The position numbers and the translations under genes are program-made. From positions 1 through 64,000 of the forward strand of contig CAJNOL010000130.1 of the NCBI GenBank assembly GCA_905250125.1: 64,000 nt of DNA. The letters run 5' to 3'. The notes under the pieces are model-generated. The model worked only from the letters and a program-made list of their open reading frames with translations. It did not search any database and was not told the DNA's origin. This document shows positions 11,313-23,617 of the stretch, one piece after another (the first letter of the stretch is position 1; every line of letters begins with the position of its first letter). This DNA comes from Rotaria sordida (lineage: Eukaryota; Rotifera; Eurotatoria; Philodinida; Philodinidae).

Positions 11313-13217
11313 TTAATATTGTCGTCGATAAGCACTTATTGGTTCCACATTTGTAGCAAACAAACTTTCATCAAAACGTTGTTCAGATCGACGTCCCATA
11401 TCATAACGACAAACTTGTGATGTACTTCTTATACCAGCATAGATTGATTCACCACCATTACCAAAACCAGCAAATGATGGTGAACCATATCTTCGTTGTG
11501 CATATTCAACATAACAAGCTCGATAAACAACAAATAATGAAACTGATATACCAATAATAAATATAATTGAAATAGTAGCAATAACAGTTGATCGTTCAAT
11601 ACCACCTTGACTTGCTAATGATGAACGACTATAAAGAGCTTCTATAAAATTAAAAAAATTAATTAATTAATTAAAAGAAATATTTATTTACCATAAGTTG
11701 TTTTAGATTTTTGTGCTGGCTGTGGTAATGGTAATTCAATAGTAAATTGTTGTTGTACTTGTCGTATTTCATAATAACCAGAATTATTATTTTCATCAAA
11801 TAGATTATTTGTTGATGATTGATCTATTGACCAAGTTAAATCAGATAATAATCTAGCTAATTTTTGTTTTGCTTGTTCTTCATCAATATCGTCTCGTTTT
11901 CGTCGTCGTAGTGCAATAACACTTGCACCATCTTCATCAATATAATCAAATGGAGCATAATCAGTTGTTGATGTTAATGATGAATTAATTATATTCATTG
12001 AATTACGATTTAATGTTGATGATCGTCGTATTTCTGGACATAAACGCTGCGAAAAGAAAAAAAAAATTTTTTTTTTGTTTTAAACACAAAAAAATAAATA
12101 AATCCATTTACTTCTTGACAATTTTCTATTCGACCATAACATATTGCTATTGAACAACGTAAATAAACAATTGATGTTGTATCAAATTTATGCATTTGAA
12201 ATATAGTACTTTTAATATGATCTGGATCAATACGTTGAAAACGTATTGATAAACGTGAATCTAATGATGGACAACGATTTGTTAATAGAGGAATTTTTTC
12301 TAATTTTATTTCATTATCAGATACACTTGATGCTATTGAACAATTTTCAGCTATAATTTGATGACGATCAGGATTGTGTTCAACTTAAAAAGAAAAATCA
12401 AAATCCATTGAAAAGATTAAAAAAATTTTGAAAGAAAAAAAAAATTTATCATAGAACCTGTTCGATATTTTATTTCAATAAAAAGACGATCACCAATAAA
12501 AACTGAACCACCATTATCAATTAAACGTTGTTGATTTATATCATATAAACCAAGTATAAGATCACCTTGTCGAACAGATTGACTTGGTAATAATGGTGTT
12601 ACAATTGGTATACTAAACGAACTATTTCATAAATTTATTTTCTTAGCAAAACAAAAAAAACTATATATATATCAAAAAATTTAATATACTTTTCTAACGA
12701 TTCTGTCATTGGTATTAATGATACTGTTGTTCGATCATGACATAAATCACTATCGATTTGACAAAAACATTTATCCATATAATTATCAGAATCTTCATCT
12801 AAACAAACACCACCACGTTCCATACATGAAACACATGTTGAATCCATTGATGCATTAATAACTCTAACTAAATTTTCGAAAATAAGAAAAACAAAAAATG
12901 TGTTTTTTTTTTCTTTGAAATCAAAAAAAGTATTTCAACAAACCACAATGAGTTTTATTCACAGATATATATTGATCTTTACAAACACATCGAAATGCAC
13001 TTCCTCCAACACGTTTACAATTGGAATTCAAACTAGTACATGTACCTGGAATGCAAAAATCACCCAAATTATGTTGTGATTGACCTGAAGTTATAAAGGA
13101 TCAAAAAATACAACATGATTAAATAATTACAAATAAAAATAAACCTCGTCGTTTAGCATCAATCAATGATAAAGACCATAAAATACCAATAAATATTAGA
13201 AAATCACACGTGTACAT
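11313..13217 (-). CDS. EGF-like and zona pellucida (ZP) domain membrane protein, 7 exons
   Basis: Exons on the minus strand: 13217-13145, 13084-12944, 12867-12690, 12621-12458, 12383-12112, 12046-11692 and 11641-11313, giving 504 codons (503 aa) with phase kept throughout. Order of parts: a signal peptide (about residues 1-22, hydrophobic core FLIFIGILWSLSLIDA), two Cys-rich EGF-like segments, a ZP module whose C-terminal half has the expected cysteines (ENCSIASS, NRCPS, LRCSIAICYGRIENCQE, LCPEI), a furin-like site RRRKR at 323-327, one membrane helix at about 412-434, and a cytoplasmic tail of about 70 residues. ZP proteins polymerise outside the cell after furin cleavage, in egg coats, cuticle and apical matrix. 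The ZP-N half is less clear by eye. Which matrix it serves cannot be told. Confidence 0.85.
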
Positions 13218-15032
13218 TTCTTATTGCTATATGAACATTTTGATATACTTATTTGTACAAAATTTTCTATTGTCTTTCGTTTGAAATGTTCTTATTTAAA
13301 ATATGTGAACAAGAGTTTTTTTTCTTCTTATCCTTCTATCGATAGTAATCATTTCCTAATCCTTTTGTCATCATTATTCGTTGTCATTCTTAAGCCAATT
13401 ATCATCATTTTTCGATCCGATCATCACAATGTACACATACTTGACTATGTCATCGGAATGTTCATTGTGTACTCGAACGACGTATTTATTTAGAAAGAGA
13501 CTGAAAGATTTCAATAGATGCCCAAATGAAAGTATTCATGAATACTAACAATTTATACTATTACACAAAAGATGTTTCATAGATATGAGTGGGACTAATT
13601 TTATCTTTTGATTCCAATTGAGAAGAGATTCAGTTCTGATATGAAGTTTAGTACAAGTTTTGTTAGCATAGGACTTAAAATTACTTCTATATTGTTGTGT
13701 GTAAATTTGAAATGTCTTGTATCTATAATGTGACCCATTTCATGGGTGATATTTTCTTAATTGAATGCTAAATTACACATGAATAAGATTCATTTTTTAA
13801 TCTCGATCGTAGTTTGTTCATGCCTATATGCATAAAAACATTTTTAAAACACATTCGTGAACTGATGTTTATCTTGTATTTAGAGCTACCATTGTGATCT
13901 TTTAGTTTTGTTATTTTGCCCTAGTCAATTTGAAGGTCAAAGAAAATTCTTTATGTCATAGAGCATAAGTATCATATTGGGTGCTTAGACTTCTGCTTGC
14001 AAATTGATCTACATAGAGGATTTGAGAATTTTCGTTTTTGATGTCTTTTTTTTTTTTACAGAAAAGGGAAAGCATATTTATTGTCAACTGACTACAATCT
14101 ATTGAATTGAGTTTTTAATGAGAAAGATCATGTGAATATAATCTCATGATTATAAACTCTATTCTTATGAAATAAGCGAGAAACATTAGTATTTCTTATA
14201 TTCAATAGGTTTTGCACTTTTATAGAATATCCTTCAAGAATAAATATAGTTTTATAAATGTTCTAATTAAGTCAATTACATGTTTTTTTTGCAATAATTA
14301 GATGAGACAATATATCCGAAGCCTCAGGAAAAATAGATATTACCCGATTCTATTAATATGTTTGGTAAAACTTATCAATCAAACTTAAGATTTATATCAA
14401 AACATTTTTGTATTCGATTCTCTATATAAACCATTGAAAAAGTTTCTAAAAATCAAAAGACATAGTAAATTGCTATGTTTTGTAAAATAGTATTTTATTG
14501 AATTAGAATAGTTCTATTTCATAGAACAATCTACCACATATGTCAATATATAGAGGTGTTAAGGTCAATGAACTTCTCCATAGATTATTTTAAATCGATG
14601 ATATTATTTGCGATAAACAAGTAAAAAACAAGATTCCTCTAAGAAAAAATATAGACATAACAATAGTTAAAATAATTCGAAAAATCGAAGTTAGAATTAA
14701 AACTTTTACAGAATTAGGAATGTTACTTTATTTTTATTACTCTTTATAATAAAGACTAAATATGAATAAAATAAAATAACATAAATAGTAAAGAATTTTT
14801 TTATGAGAATCTAATGTTTTAATTTTTATCAGGTAGCTCACAAAAATTTATAATATCATAGATACGACTAAAAAATATACAAAAAAATTTTTTTTACAGA
14901 TATTTTTTTATTTATCCGTGTTTGTTATGCTATTATTCATAGATTTTAATCGTTTATTATTTTCATTTTATATGCATATTTTTATTCTCTGATTTATAGT
15001 GATATTGTCATCAAATATTGGACCTTAACACA
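13218..15032. other. Intergenic, no gene seen
   Basis: About 1.8 kb of AT-rich DNA between the ZP gene and the transposon. It would hold the ZP promoter near 13218-13500, but no specific element is recognised. No intact ORF with coding-like composition. Confidence 0.55.
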
Positions 15033-15034
15033 TA

Positions 15035-15476
15035 GAGCAGTGAAAAAATTCTGAGAACTATAGTTCGTTTAAAAAGCCTGTACGTGTGACTATTTTTTGA
15101 ATATTTCGAGAACGAAACGAGATATGAGACCTGCGGTTTTCATCAATAGATAGCCATGATGACAGCGCATCTTTTTTCTATCGGCCAAAACATTCGACGA
15201 ATCCTTTCAGATCCACTTTTTAACGAATCTCTGAAAGATTGACTGATAGCTCTAAAACTTTACATAGGAATCTAATGATTATTTTATGTCAGTACATAGA
15301 CTGGAGCGTCCTCTATATAATAGAACTCAAGAGAATCTTTTATATTTTATAGTTTGTGTAGAGGAGCATTGTTGCTGAAACTTCCTACTTCACAAATATA
15401 ACCATCATGGTATATCTAAGTAAATTAAGATATAGATGTTTTATTGTGTTCTATCTCACAATAACGTTTTTTTTGT
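15035..15476. repeat. Left terminal inverted repeat of the transposon
   Basis: Pairs along its whole length with 17615-18026 and 18860-18883; for example ACATAGACTGGAGCGTCC here matches GGACGCTCCAGTCTATAT on the right. A handful of substitutions distinguish the arms, so the insertion is fairly recent. Confidence 0.9.
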
Positions 15477-15798
15477 CATCCTTGCAAAGATTTCTTCTAG
15501 CAGAAAATGTCTTACAGTAGTGCTATTTCTGAGAAAAAACAATGGAATACGTAAAAAGATGATCGGTAGCGGCGAAGTTGGCTAGTTCAAGTATCTGTAT
15601 ATGGTTTAAATTAATATTTTATTGAGTTGCCTATTACATGTCATTCAGTAGAAACGTCATTCTCAGGTTTTATCACATGTTCTGTCGTTTATTAATTTTT
15701 TAGAAATACAATCTTGAAATATGCGAAAGGCATGCAGGCTTCATCATATGCTTATACTTTATTTTTAGATAGAATAAACAGTTCAAATTTAGTTTATT

Positions 15799-17454
15799 AT
15801 GGCAAAAGAGTTTTCACCTCAAAACGACGGAAATTATGTATCGGATTGTTCGATTCGTTAAATCAGAAAAATATGGGATAAAAATTTACTGAACAATGTC
15901 AATGATCGTTTATGTACAATGTTAGGTGTTTCATCCCGTTCGATTGATAATCTGAAGAAGGAATTGAAGGAAATCGAGATAGATAAAGAAAGGTCATCGC
16001 GTAGACTTCGGTCAGGATCGAATACAATTATCATTGTAAGAAAGCCATCAATGTTCTCGAAACTGTGAACTTTTGATATTAATCTTATTTAGGATGACAC
16101 AGTAGAGCAACCAATGTCAGCTAGTAGTCATCTAAAAATTAATTTATTTGACTTTGGGAAGGATATGATTCGATATGAATTTCATCTTTTATTGGCTGAA
16201 CGAGTATATCCTACATTGGATCGAATGATGACTCGATTATTAGCCGATTTTCCTGACTTTCCGATCAAAAGCAAAGCAACATTGTCGAAAGAACTAAAAC
16301 AGATGGGATTTGTTTATCAGAAAACTTCGAAGATCAAAACACCATTGAAATCAACATTTTTCATATCACAAAGAGCTAGATATTTTCGACGTATTGATTA
16401 GCTCCGGAAGAAAAAAGCACTCATTTTCTACCACGATGGAACGTGGCATTATTCTGATGACGAAAAGACAAATATTTGGATCGAGGAGCAGACAGGAAGA
16501 GGAAAATTTCGCCGTTCAGAAGGAAAAGGTATGTAAAAATGAGTAACTAAGCCTAGTTGATGATCCGCGACTTTGGCTCTAGTTGTAATGTCCCTCTGCT
16601 AACCACATACTTTGCATTAAATGATTGATAGATACCCGTCTCGCTATCAATGGGATGATCAGTCGACATGGTTTTCATAAATCGTCTGCAGAAGTATTTC
16701 ACTGCAAACACGAACGTAATATGAATGGGACACACTTTAATGAATGGATCTATCAAACGTGTATTAGGTTGAGAAAGGAATATGGTAATATGAGGAAATA
16801 TTCAGAGTTTCCATTTGGAAAAATAGGTATTGTTTTATAGGAAAGAAGGAGAAAATATGTATTGTGGTTGATACTGCCACATGGCATTCCCAACTAACGC
16901 ATGCATCTAATATACCATTGAGATCTTGGAATAAAAATCAAATTCGTCAATGGTTGATTGATCACTCAGTTTCATTCATCGATCAATATAGTAAATCAGA
17001 ACTTCTTGAATTAAGTTATGCGTATGCGCCAGAAAAAGAATATATTGTTGATGAAACAGCCAAACAATTTGATATTGAAATTGTACGTCTACCAGTTCGC
17101 CATTGTATACTCAGTAAGTAGAAACTAAGAAACTCGTAATTTATTTCACTGAATTTCTCTCTTCATCATGGTTTTTCTTTAGATCCTATTGAAATGTGCT
17201 GGGCTGAACTTAAGAAATCCGTTCGAGAACAAAATACCACATTTAAATCAAAAGATGTTGAAAAATTAATTTGGAATTGGCTTAACAATTGTGACTCAAC
17301 ATTCGTATCGAATTGCATCGATCACATACAAGTATATGAAGAAAATTTTAAAAAAGTTGATCAATTCACAGAACAAATCGAGAGTGAACTAAATGATGAT
17401 GATAATATTGATAATGACTCCGACTTGACTGAAGATGAAGATGAAGATCAATAG
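15799..17454 (+). pseudogene. DDE transposase with long D-E spacer, five exons, two stops
   Basis: Exons read as 15799-16035, 16093-16528, 16632-16784, 16841-17113 and 17183-17454, with phase kept across all four introns. An N-terminal helix-turn-helix-like region (GVSSRSIDNLKKEL) precedes the catalytic domain. Catalytic candidates are the Asp in FYHDGTWHYSDDE, the Asp in VVDTATWHS (codon 16870-16872) and the Glu in NPIEMCWAELKK (codon 17191-17193); 83 residues lie between the last two, against 34-41 in classical Tc1/mariner. The C-terminus is acidic. Two in-frame stops, TAA at 15859-15861 and TAG at 16399-16401, suggest a dead copy; everything else stays open. The spacing recalls the DD82E ('Sailor') group of this superfamily, which is recalled knowledge and unverified here. 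Confidence 0.8.
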
Positions 17455-17614
17455 CTTCAGATAATAAAGAAATTGCTTCTAATTTCTGTTGTTCCTGTTT
17501 TGCTGATTTGGCCTTTTTGTATTTGATAGAATATGTTTCTCGATAGAACTGATCAGTTTGATCTAGACTGTACACTTAAAGATAAGAACCCTAAACTTTT
17601 TCAGCGATAATAGG

Positions 17615-18883
17615 ACGTTATTGTGAAATAGAACACAATGAAACATCTATATCTTAATTTACTTAGACATACCATGATGGTTATATTTGTGAAGTAGAAA
17701 GTTTCAGCAACAATGCTCCTATACACAAACTATAAAATATAAAAGATTCTCTTGAGTTCTATTATATAGAGGACGCTCCAGTCTATATACTGACATAAAA
17801 TAATCATTAGATCCCTATGTAAAGTTTTGGAGCTATCAGTCAATCTTTCAGAGATTCGTTAAAAAGTGGATCTGAAAGGATTCGTCGAACGTTTTGTGTC
17901 CGATAGAAAAAAAGATGCGCTGTCATCGTGGCTATCTATTGATGAAAATCGCAGGTCTCATATCTCGTTTCGCTCTCGAAATATTCAAAAAATAGTCACA
18001 TGTACGGACTTTTTAAACGAACTATAGTAACATCACTTTAAGAAGAAGTACATTATATTTATTTGTCTACAGTAAAGGTTAGAAGACATCATAACAACGT
18101 TCGATAGCAAAATCGATTTATTTTTGAATAATCTTTTTGTATTCATCGATATGTGTCAAATTAATTATTCGATTATTGCTTAGTGAAATTTATTGCATCT
18201 AGGTAGATATTTATTCTATATTTTATAATAGATGAATAGCAGAAGCTCAAACGAAGTGAGATCAGTTGAATGTGTCTGTGTTTAAATTCTTCTTCGACAA
18301 ATATGATAAAAACACTTTTTATATGCGGCTTGTAGTACCATGATGGAGTTGATACCACGGATGCTTCATGATACTCTTTGTTGAGAAGTTTCTTAACTAA
18401 TCGTTTTTGAATATTATTGTTATCATTAGATAGCATTAACAAACTGTATAGAATGCACCTGACGAATAAGCAATGCTCATGTAACCATAAAGACAATGAC
18501 AAACATTGTTTCTTTACATGTTGTCATCTTCTTACTACAAGTAAAATATTTTCTCCGTTTACAGACTAGGATTTCTCTCTTACCTCTACTTAATACTACG
18601 ATACCTAATCTGTCTTTCAACGCCCATCATCATATCACGTCATCGCAGTGTTCGTTTCACAAAATCCGTCAAATTTTCGGTACTAAATCGACGAGTATAA
18701 CTAAGCAATACCGACCCATCAGTGTGACACATGTTGATGACTACAAAAAAGGTTATTCAAAAGTAAATCGAACTTGCTATCGAACATTGTTATGATGTTT
18801 TCTAACTTTTGCTGTAGACAAATAAATACAATGTACTTCTTATTAAAGTGCTCTTACTAGTTCTCAGAACTTTTTCACTGTCC
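17615..18883. repeat. Right terminal inverted repeat, interrupted by a nested element
   Basis: The segment 17615-18026 mirrors the left repeat; the terminal 24 bp (18860-18883) are displaced by the insertion at 18027-18857. Confidence 0.88.
18027..18857. mobile_element. Nested TA-flanked non-autonomous element, 831 bp
   Basis: Inserted in the outer transposon's right repeat with a TA duplication (18025-18026 and 18858-18859); removing it restores the sequence seen at the left end. Its own inverted repeats of about 85 bp begin GTAACATCACTTTAA and, on the other strand, GTAAGAGCACTTTAA. Internal ORFs of about 100 codons on both strands show no transposase motif, so it is probably mobilised in trans by a Tc1/mariner-like enzyme. 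Confidence 0.85.
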
Positions 18884-18885
18884 TA

Positions 18886-21800
18886 TGTATATCTTCTTTA
18901 ACAAATTCATCGAATATATTAAAGACATTTTACATCAAAAATAAGTTTTTAAATGTTAAATTTCTTAGTTGTTTTTTTTTCTACAAGTAGCGTATTAAAC
19001 TAAGAAATGTTTCTTCTAATCGTCTGCTTTATAACTATTTGACTTTCCTGTTTTTTTTTACCAAGGCACTCGAGTATATCTGTTCGAGTATCATTATAAT
19101 ATTAGCATGCAGGAAATAGAGAGGAGACGAGAGGCAGGTCAGGTCAAGAAAAACGCATAAAGGGCGTAGATAGACTGAAGACATTCATAGTTTGTCATCG
19201 ACCGATCCAGGCTATGATGATGAAATTCCAATTCCAGTCAAAAACACTCTTACTGATATGATGCTCTTTACTCAATGTAATTTGTTTCATAACTACGACT
19301 GCTTTTTCTCTACTGTTTCCAATTTACTTATGACAGTATTTTTATGCAGAAGCTAATTTTAATAAGAATCAATGTCATATGCGAAATCAATTATCATCCT
19401 AGGAAAAACTAAACATATGTGACAGTATGTTTATCAATTATATCGATGGCTTTTATTTATCATGAGGATGTTCCGTTATAAAATGAAGAAAAGTTTTTTG
19501 GAAAAGTCTTCCGTGTCTACAAAAAAAATAAACAAACGATAATTAATCGATACGAGATATAGTCAAAAATTTTGTAACTAAAGGAAAAAAATCGGTTTAA
19601 AATAAAACCTTTGGTTCAGATGAACAAGTTGATCAACGACAAAAAAAAGCAGATAGAAAACAGCAAGCAACTTATTCGCCTGTAACAAAAAAGGACACTT
19701 CTTTCTTGGACGGATGCGAATTATAATAGAATATTGATTACTTCCAACTGACATATATTGACTTGGGCACAACACAAACATGCAAATCTTTATTAATTTG
19801 TGACAACTTTACTTATGCAAGATAGACCATAAATAACATTAGGATAAACAATTGAAATATCTCTACTTCAGTGTGCTCGAATGAGCTGACTTTTTCGTTT
19901 TTTGATCTCATTAAAGAAATTTCAACTATTATCAAACAAGAAAAATATATATGAAGCATTTCATAAATAAAAAGAAATCAATACGAACTGAATTGTTGTA
20001 AATAAAGCAAGTTTTCAAAACTAGTAGTCAATTTCAAATGTTGAAATTCATACTCCATTGCAGCTATTTAGGCACTAACTTTCTTGCAAAAATCAGTGTT
20101 GCATATTTGAAAATTCAAAATTTTGTAATCATTGACTAATTATTAAACTAACTACGTAGTTCTAAAAGCTTGCTCTATGTGTATGAATAATGTTCGTTTT
20201 GATTTCTTCTTATTATTCTCTTAGATAACAACTGAAAATAAATCTAAGAAATGCTTTGTATGTAATTTTCTTACTTGACAATAGGTGAAACTTCTTTAGT
20301 GAGGCCAAATATATAAATTTGATAGTGGTATTTGTTTATGTTATTTATTTTAAAAAAACTTTCAATAAGCTTCGATCAGTGAAAAACATCAGGCCATTCG
20401 AGCGAACCGAAACGGAGACATTTCACTGTTTTTTATCAGAATGCTATTTAATGACTTGTCCTATAGTATTGATAAAACAATATCCAGTTTCTTATTACAA
20501 CTTTCTCGATTAATATTGATACCAATCAATTTTCATTGGACGGACTGTGTTGACTTTTCCTATATAAATATCCATAATATGACATTTTCTCTCTATTTAT
20601 GTCGTTATCCGTCTTATATATCGTTAATCAACTATCTTAAATATCACATCAATATAAAATTAACTCTTGGACAGACACTACAGGATGTCTGAGCTCTTCT
20701 ATTCCTGTTTTTTTTCCTGTTAAAATTTTAACGTAAAGAGCTGTTGGAAAATCATGTAGACACATAGAACAAGAGAAGAAATCTCGATAATATTATGATG
20801 GGACACTATAGTCTGAAACTTATAGTAGAGTTTTGATTATTATGACGATAAGGTCTAAAAACGAATCACGTAATTTCTTAAGAGTACCTAAATAGAGTAG
20901 AGACGCTAATTCCTTCTTTTTTGTCATAGCAGAACTTCCAACCTGTTAAACTTCTAGAATGGCAAAAAGAAGAAAATAGGTCATTTTTCTTACTCCGCGA
21001 GAATAGTTTTTTGTTTTTCAATGGTTAGTTTTCAGAATAAAACTTCTATAATAACATTTTTCTACTAGTTTTATAATTTAGATACTTCATCAAAATTTCA
21101 TTATAACAATGATGACACCTTCAATTTCATTGCAGGTATGAATTAAGAAAAAAAGCACAACAGATCAAACAAAGAAAATTATAATATATCATGCAAACGA
21201 AATATAAAAATACGATTCAATTCTTAACAGCAATTTATCATATTATTATCTAATAAGATTTTTCTTTATGAGACAAGTTAAATGATAGAACAACAAAGGA
21301 CGATAGAAGTGAATGTTTAAAAAAGTGAGAACAAACGAAAGTTAAAATAGAGTTGTTATTATTTGTTTTTATCGTATAATAGTAAAGAATAATTTGACCC
21401 TTCGACTCTTCAGGAAGATAAATATATTGTTTTTTGTTCCCTTTTCATAGAAACATCAGCATGTCCGTTTGCCTCATTTACAATAAAAATTGCATGAATA
21501 GAGTAAGATAAATTAACAATTTTATTATACTAACCCAAATTAATGTATTTTTTGGATAGGGAAAAAAAGATGATTCTATAAGGCTTAGTACTTAGATATG
21601 ATACTTTTTGTAATTAAAGAGAAAATAAATTTTCGATTTTAAAATACATAAAAATTCGCTTTTTTAAAGTTAAACATGCATTTTTTGTTTCTTTATTACT
21701 AACATGTTTTGCATATTATTGATACATGACTAGAAACGATATTATACTTGTTAATGATGAAGAGAATACTTAATATTTTCACGAAAGTGAAAGTATAATT

Positions 21801-22576
21801 AAAATATTAGCTGTAATCGTATGGAAATCATACATTTGTTTATCTTACTTCTGTAAAAGTGTCTGTAATAAAAGCATACAAAGTAAAAATAAGGAATAGA
21901 AAAAATTCATTAATTAATTCCTTAGATTTTCTAATTTTTGAAAAAGAAAAATATTCAAAATTTCGAGATCTATTTAAAATCATTAATGATAAATAATTTT
22001 TCATGATATCATTATAAGTTTAATATAATTAATATTATTTTACAAACTTATTGAAATTTCAATTATTTAGTGTTGATGTGACGTTTCATCTTCGAAGAAT
22101 ATTTTTGTCAAATAAACAAACAAATAAATTGCTTATAGAAAGCAGAATAAAATGAAAGAAAAAAGCGGATAGACCTTAGATTTTCTTTGTCTAATTTAAT
22201 AAGATCTAATCTACTTATTGTTTATGTTAGTTGGAATAAATCTTTGTCGAAGACGAAATGTTATTTAAATAGTATATAATTAGAAATTCAAGAATTTTGT
22301 GACAGTATATTAATTGTGTGAAACTTATCAACAATCTTTCTATAAAGGTAAAAGTCAATAAGTATTGCTATACATGATTAGTCAGATTGCTTATTGTATT
22401 CATTTGATTGATTATTTCACATGAATTAAACATTTTTCATTTACCGTTTGTTTTATTTTTTTATAATAGCAAAGCAAAAATTGGCTTTCCGTAACAAATA
22501 AACCTACACGACTTTACGGAGTAAATTAAAAATAGAAAAATTCTTGTACATATAAGTTCTAATTTTCACTATATAG
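18886..22576. other. Intergenic, no intact gene seen
   Basis: About 3.7 kb of AT-rich DNA. One short coding-like patch at about 19190-19285 (reads SLSSTDPGYDDEIPIPVKNT in one frame, followed by a GTAA donor-like site) may be an exon relic. Nothing else recognised; the last few hundred bases should hold the GPCR promoter. Confidence 0.5.
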
Positions 22577-23617
22577 ATGGATCGTTTCCTGTGTGAACCA
22601 AATAGTTTAGTACTTAATTCTTCTACAGCATTTCATTTTTCTCAAACATTGAGTTATACATCCATTCATGCATTACCAATATTAGCTTTAGTTACAAATT
22701 CATTAATTTTACTTGTTGTTCTGAAAAATTCGCTGTTAAATCGTTCACCATTTGCTGTTTATGTTAAATCAATGGCTATATCAGATACGCTTGTTCTTGT
22801 GCTGAAATTAATATCATTTGAAAATAAAACATCAAAAGCATTTTATTGGCCATCAATGTGTACTGTTTTAATATTTCTTAGTGATGCTAGTACACTCTTA
22901 TCTGTTTGGACAATAGTGTTAATTACAGTCGAACGTACACTAGTTGTTTTATTTCCATTACGTATCAAAAAATTTGTTTCAGTATATTGTGCTCAAGTAT
23001 TAATTATATTAGTAGCCATGTTGAGTTTAATGTTTTCTACTCGTGTTTTATTTATATCAATTGACATTTCACCAGAACAAAAAAAACGTTGTCATCCAAT
23101 ATCAGATTGGCAAAACTATCGACAATTAAATGCTACAATAACTGAATTTACTCTTTGTTTTATTCCATTATCAATTGTTATTATTGGTAATTGTATAACA
23201 TTATATACAGTTAAACGAGCTGCATTTCGACGACATCAAAATTTAACAAATCATATTTACCATAGACAACGATATTCTGAAACAAATGAAAATCAATTAA
23301 TACTTATGTTATTAATGGTAACATTGATGTTTATGATTTATTTTTTACCATTTACAATAGTAAATGTTATATCAAGATGGGGTTTACCATTTGATTTATG
23401 TTTTACACAAAAATCTTTTGAAATTTATTTAATTATACGTTCACTTTGTGAATTTTTAAAAGATTTAAATTTTTGTACAAATTTTATTATTTATTGTATA
23501 AGTGGATATAGATTTCGTTATGCATTTTTTTCACTTATTCATCGTAGTCATCGTAATCGATTATTGTTCAATGTACGCTATTCTAAGAATACAAAACAAC
23601 ATAGTGGAAACATTTAA
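22577..23617 (+). CDS. Rhodopsin-class (class A) G-protein-coupled receptor
   Basis: Single-exon ORF of 346 aa with seven hydrophobic helices. The N-terminus is short and carries an N-glycosylation sequon (NSS). Helix 1 contains LVTNSLILLVVL (with the class A Asn), helix 2 has MAISDTLVL (with the helix 2 Asp), helix 3 ends VERTLVVLFPL, a degenerate DRY region in which Glu-Arg is kept, helix 6 is FMIYFLPFTIV, and helix 7 has FIIYCISGYRFR in place of NPxxY. A Cys before helix 3 (SMCTVLI) and one in loop 2 (RCHP) could form the usual disulphide. The layout resembles the bdelloid-expanded peptide-receptor-like GPCRs; the ligand is unknown. The ATG directly follows an AG, suggesting a 5' UTR splice or trans-splice. 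Confidence 0.88.
   Translation: MDRFLCEPNSLVLNSSTAFHFSQTLSYTSIHALPILALVTNSLILLVVLKNSLLNRSPFAVYVKSMAISDTLVLVLKLISFENKTSKAFYWPSMCTVLIFLSDASTLLSVWTIVLITVERTLVVLFPLRIKKFVSVYCAQVLIILVAMLSLMFSTRVLFISIDISPEQKKRCHPISDWQNYRQLNATITEFTLCFIPLSIVIIGNCITLYTVKRAAFRRHQNLTNHIYHRQRYSETNENQLILMLLMVTLMFMIYFLPFTIVNVISRWGLPFDLCFTQKSFEIYLIIRSLCEFLKDLNFCTNFIIYCISGYRFRYAFFSLIHRSHRNRLLFNVRYSKNTKQHSGNI

Larger units (their letters stand above)
15035..18883 (+). mobile_element. IS630/Tc1/mariner-type DNA transposon with about 440-bp terminal inverted repeats
   Basis: The left repeat (15035 to about 15476) and the right repeat (about 17615-18026 plus 18860-18883) are near-identical inverted copies. The extreme ends read GAGCAGTGAAAA and, on the other strand, GGACAGTGAAAA, each next to a TA (15033-15034 and 18884-18885), the target duplication expected of this superfamily. 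The interior encodes a five-exon DDE transposase on the plus strand. The right repeat is split by an 831-bp nested element; without it the transposon is about 3.0 kb. The repeats are much longer than those of classical mariner (about 30 bp). Confidence 0.9.

Noticed and set aside
18173-18795. Two ORFs of about 100 codons in the nested element
   Set aside because: No catalytic motif or recognisable domain; treated as non-coding interior of a non-autonomous element.
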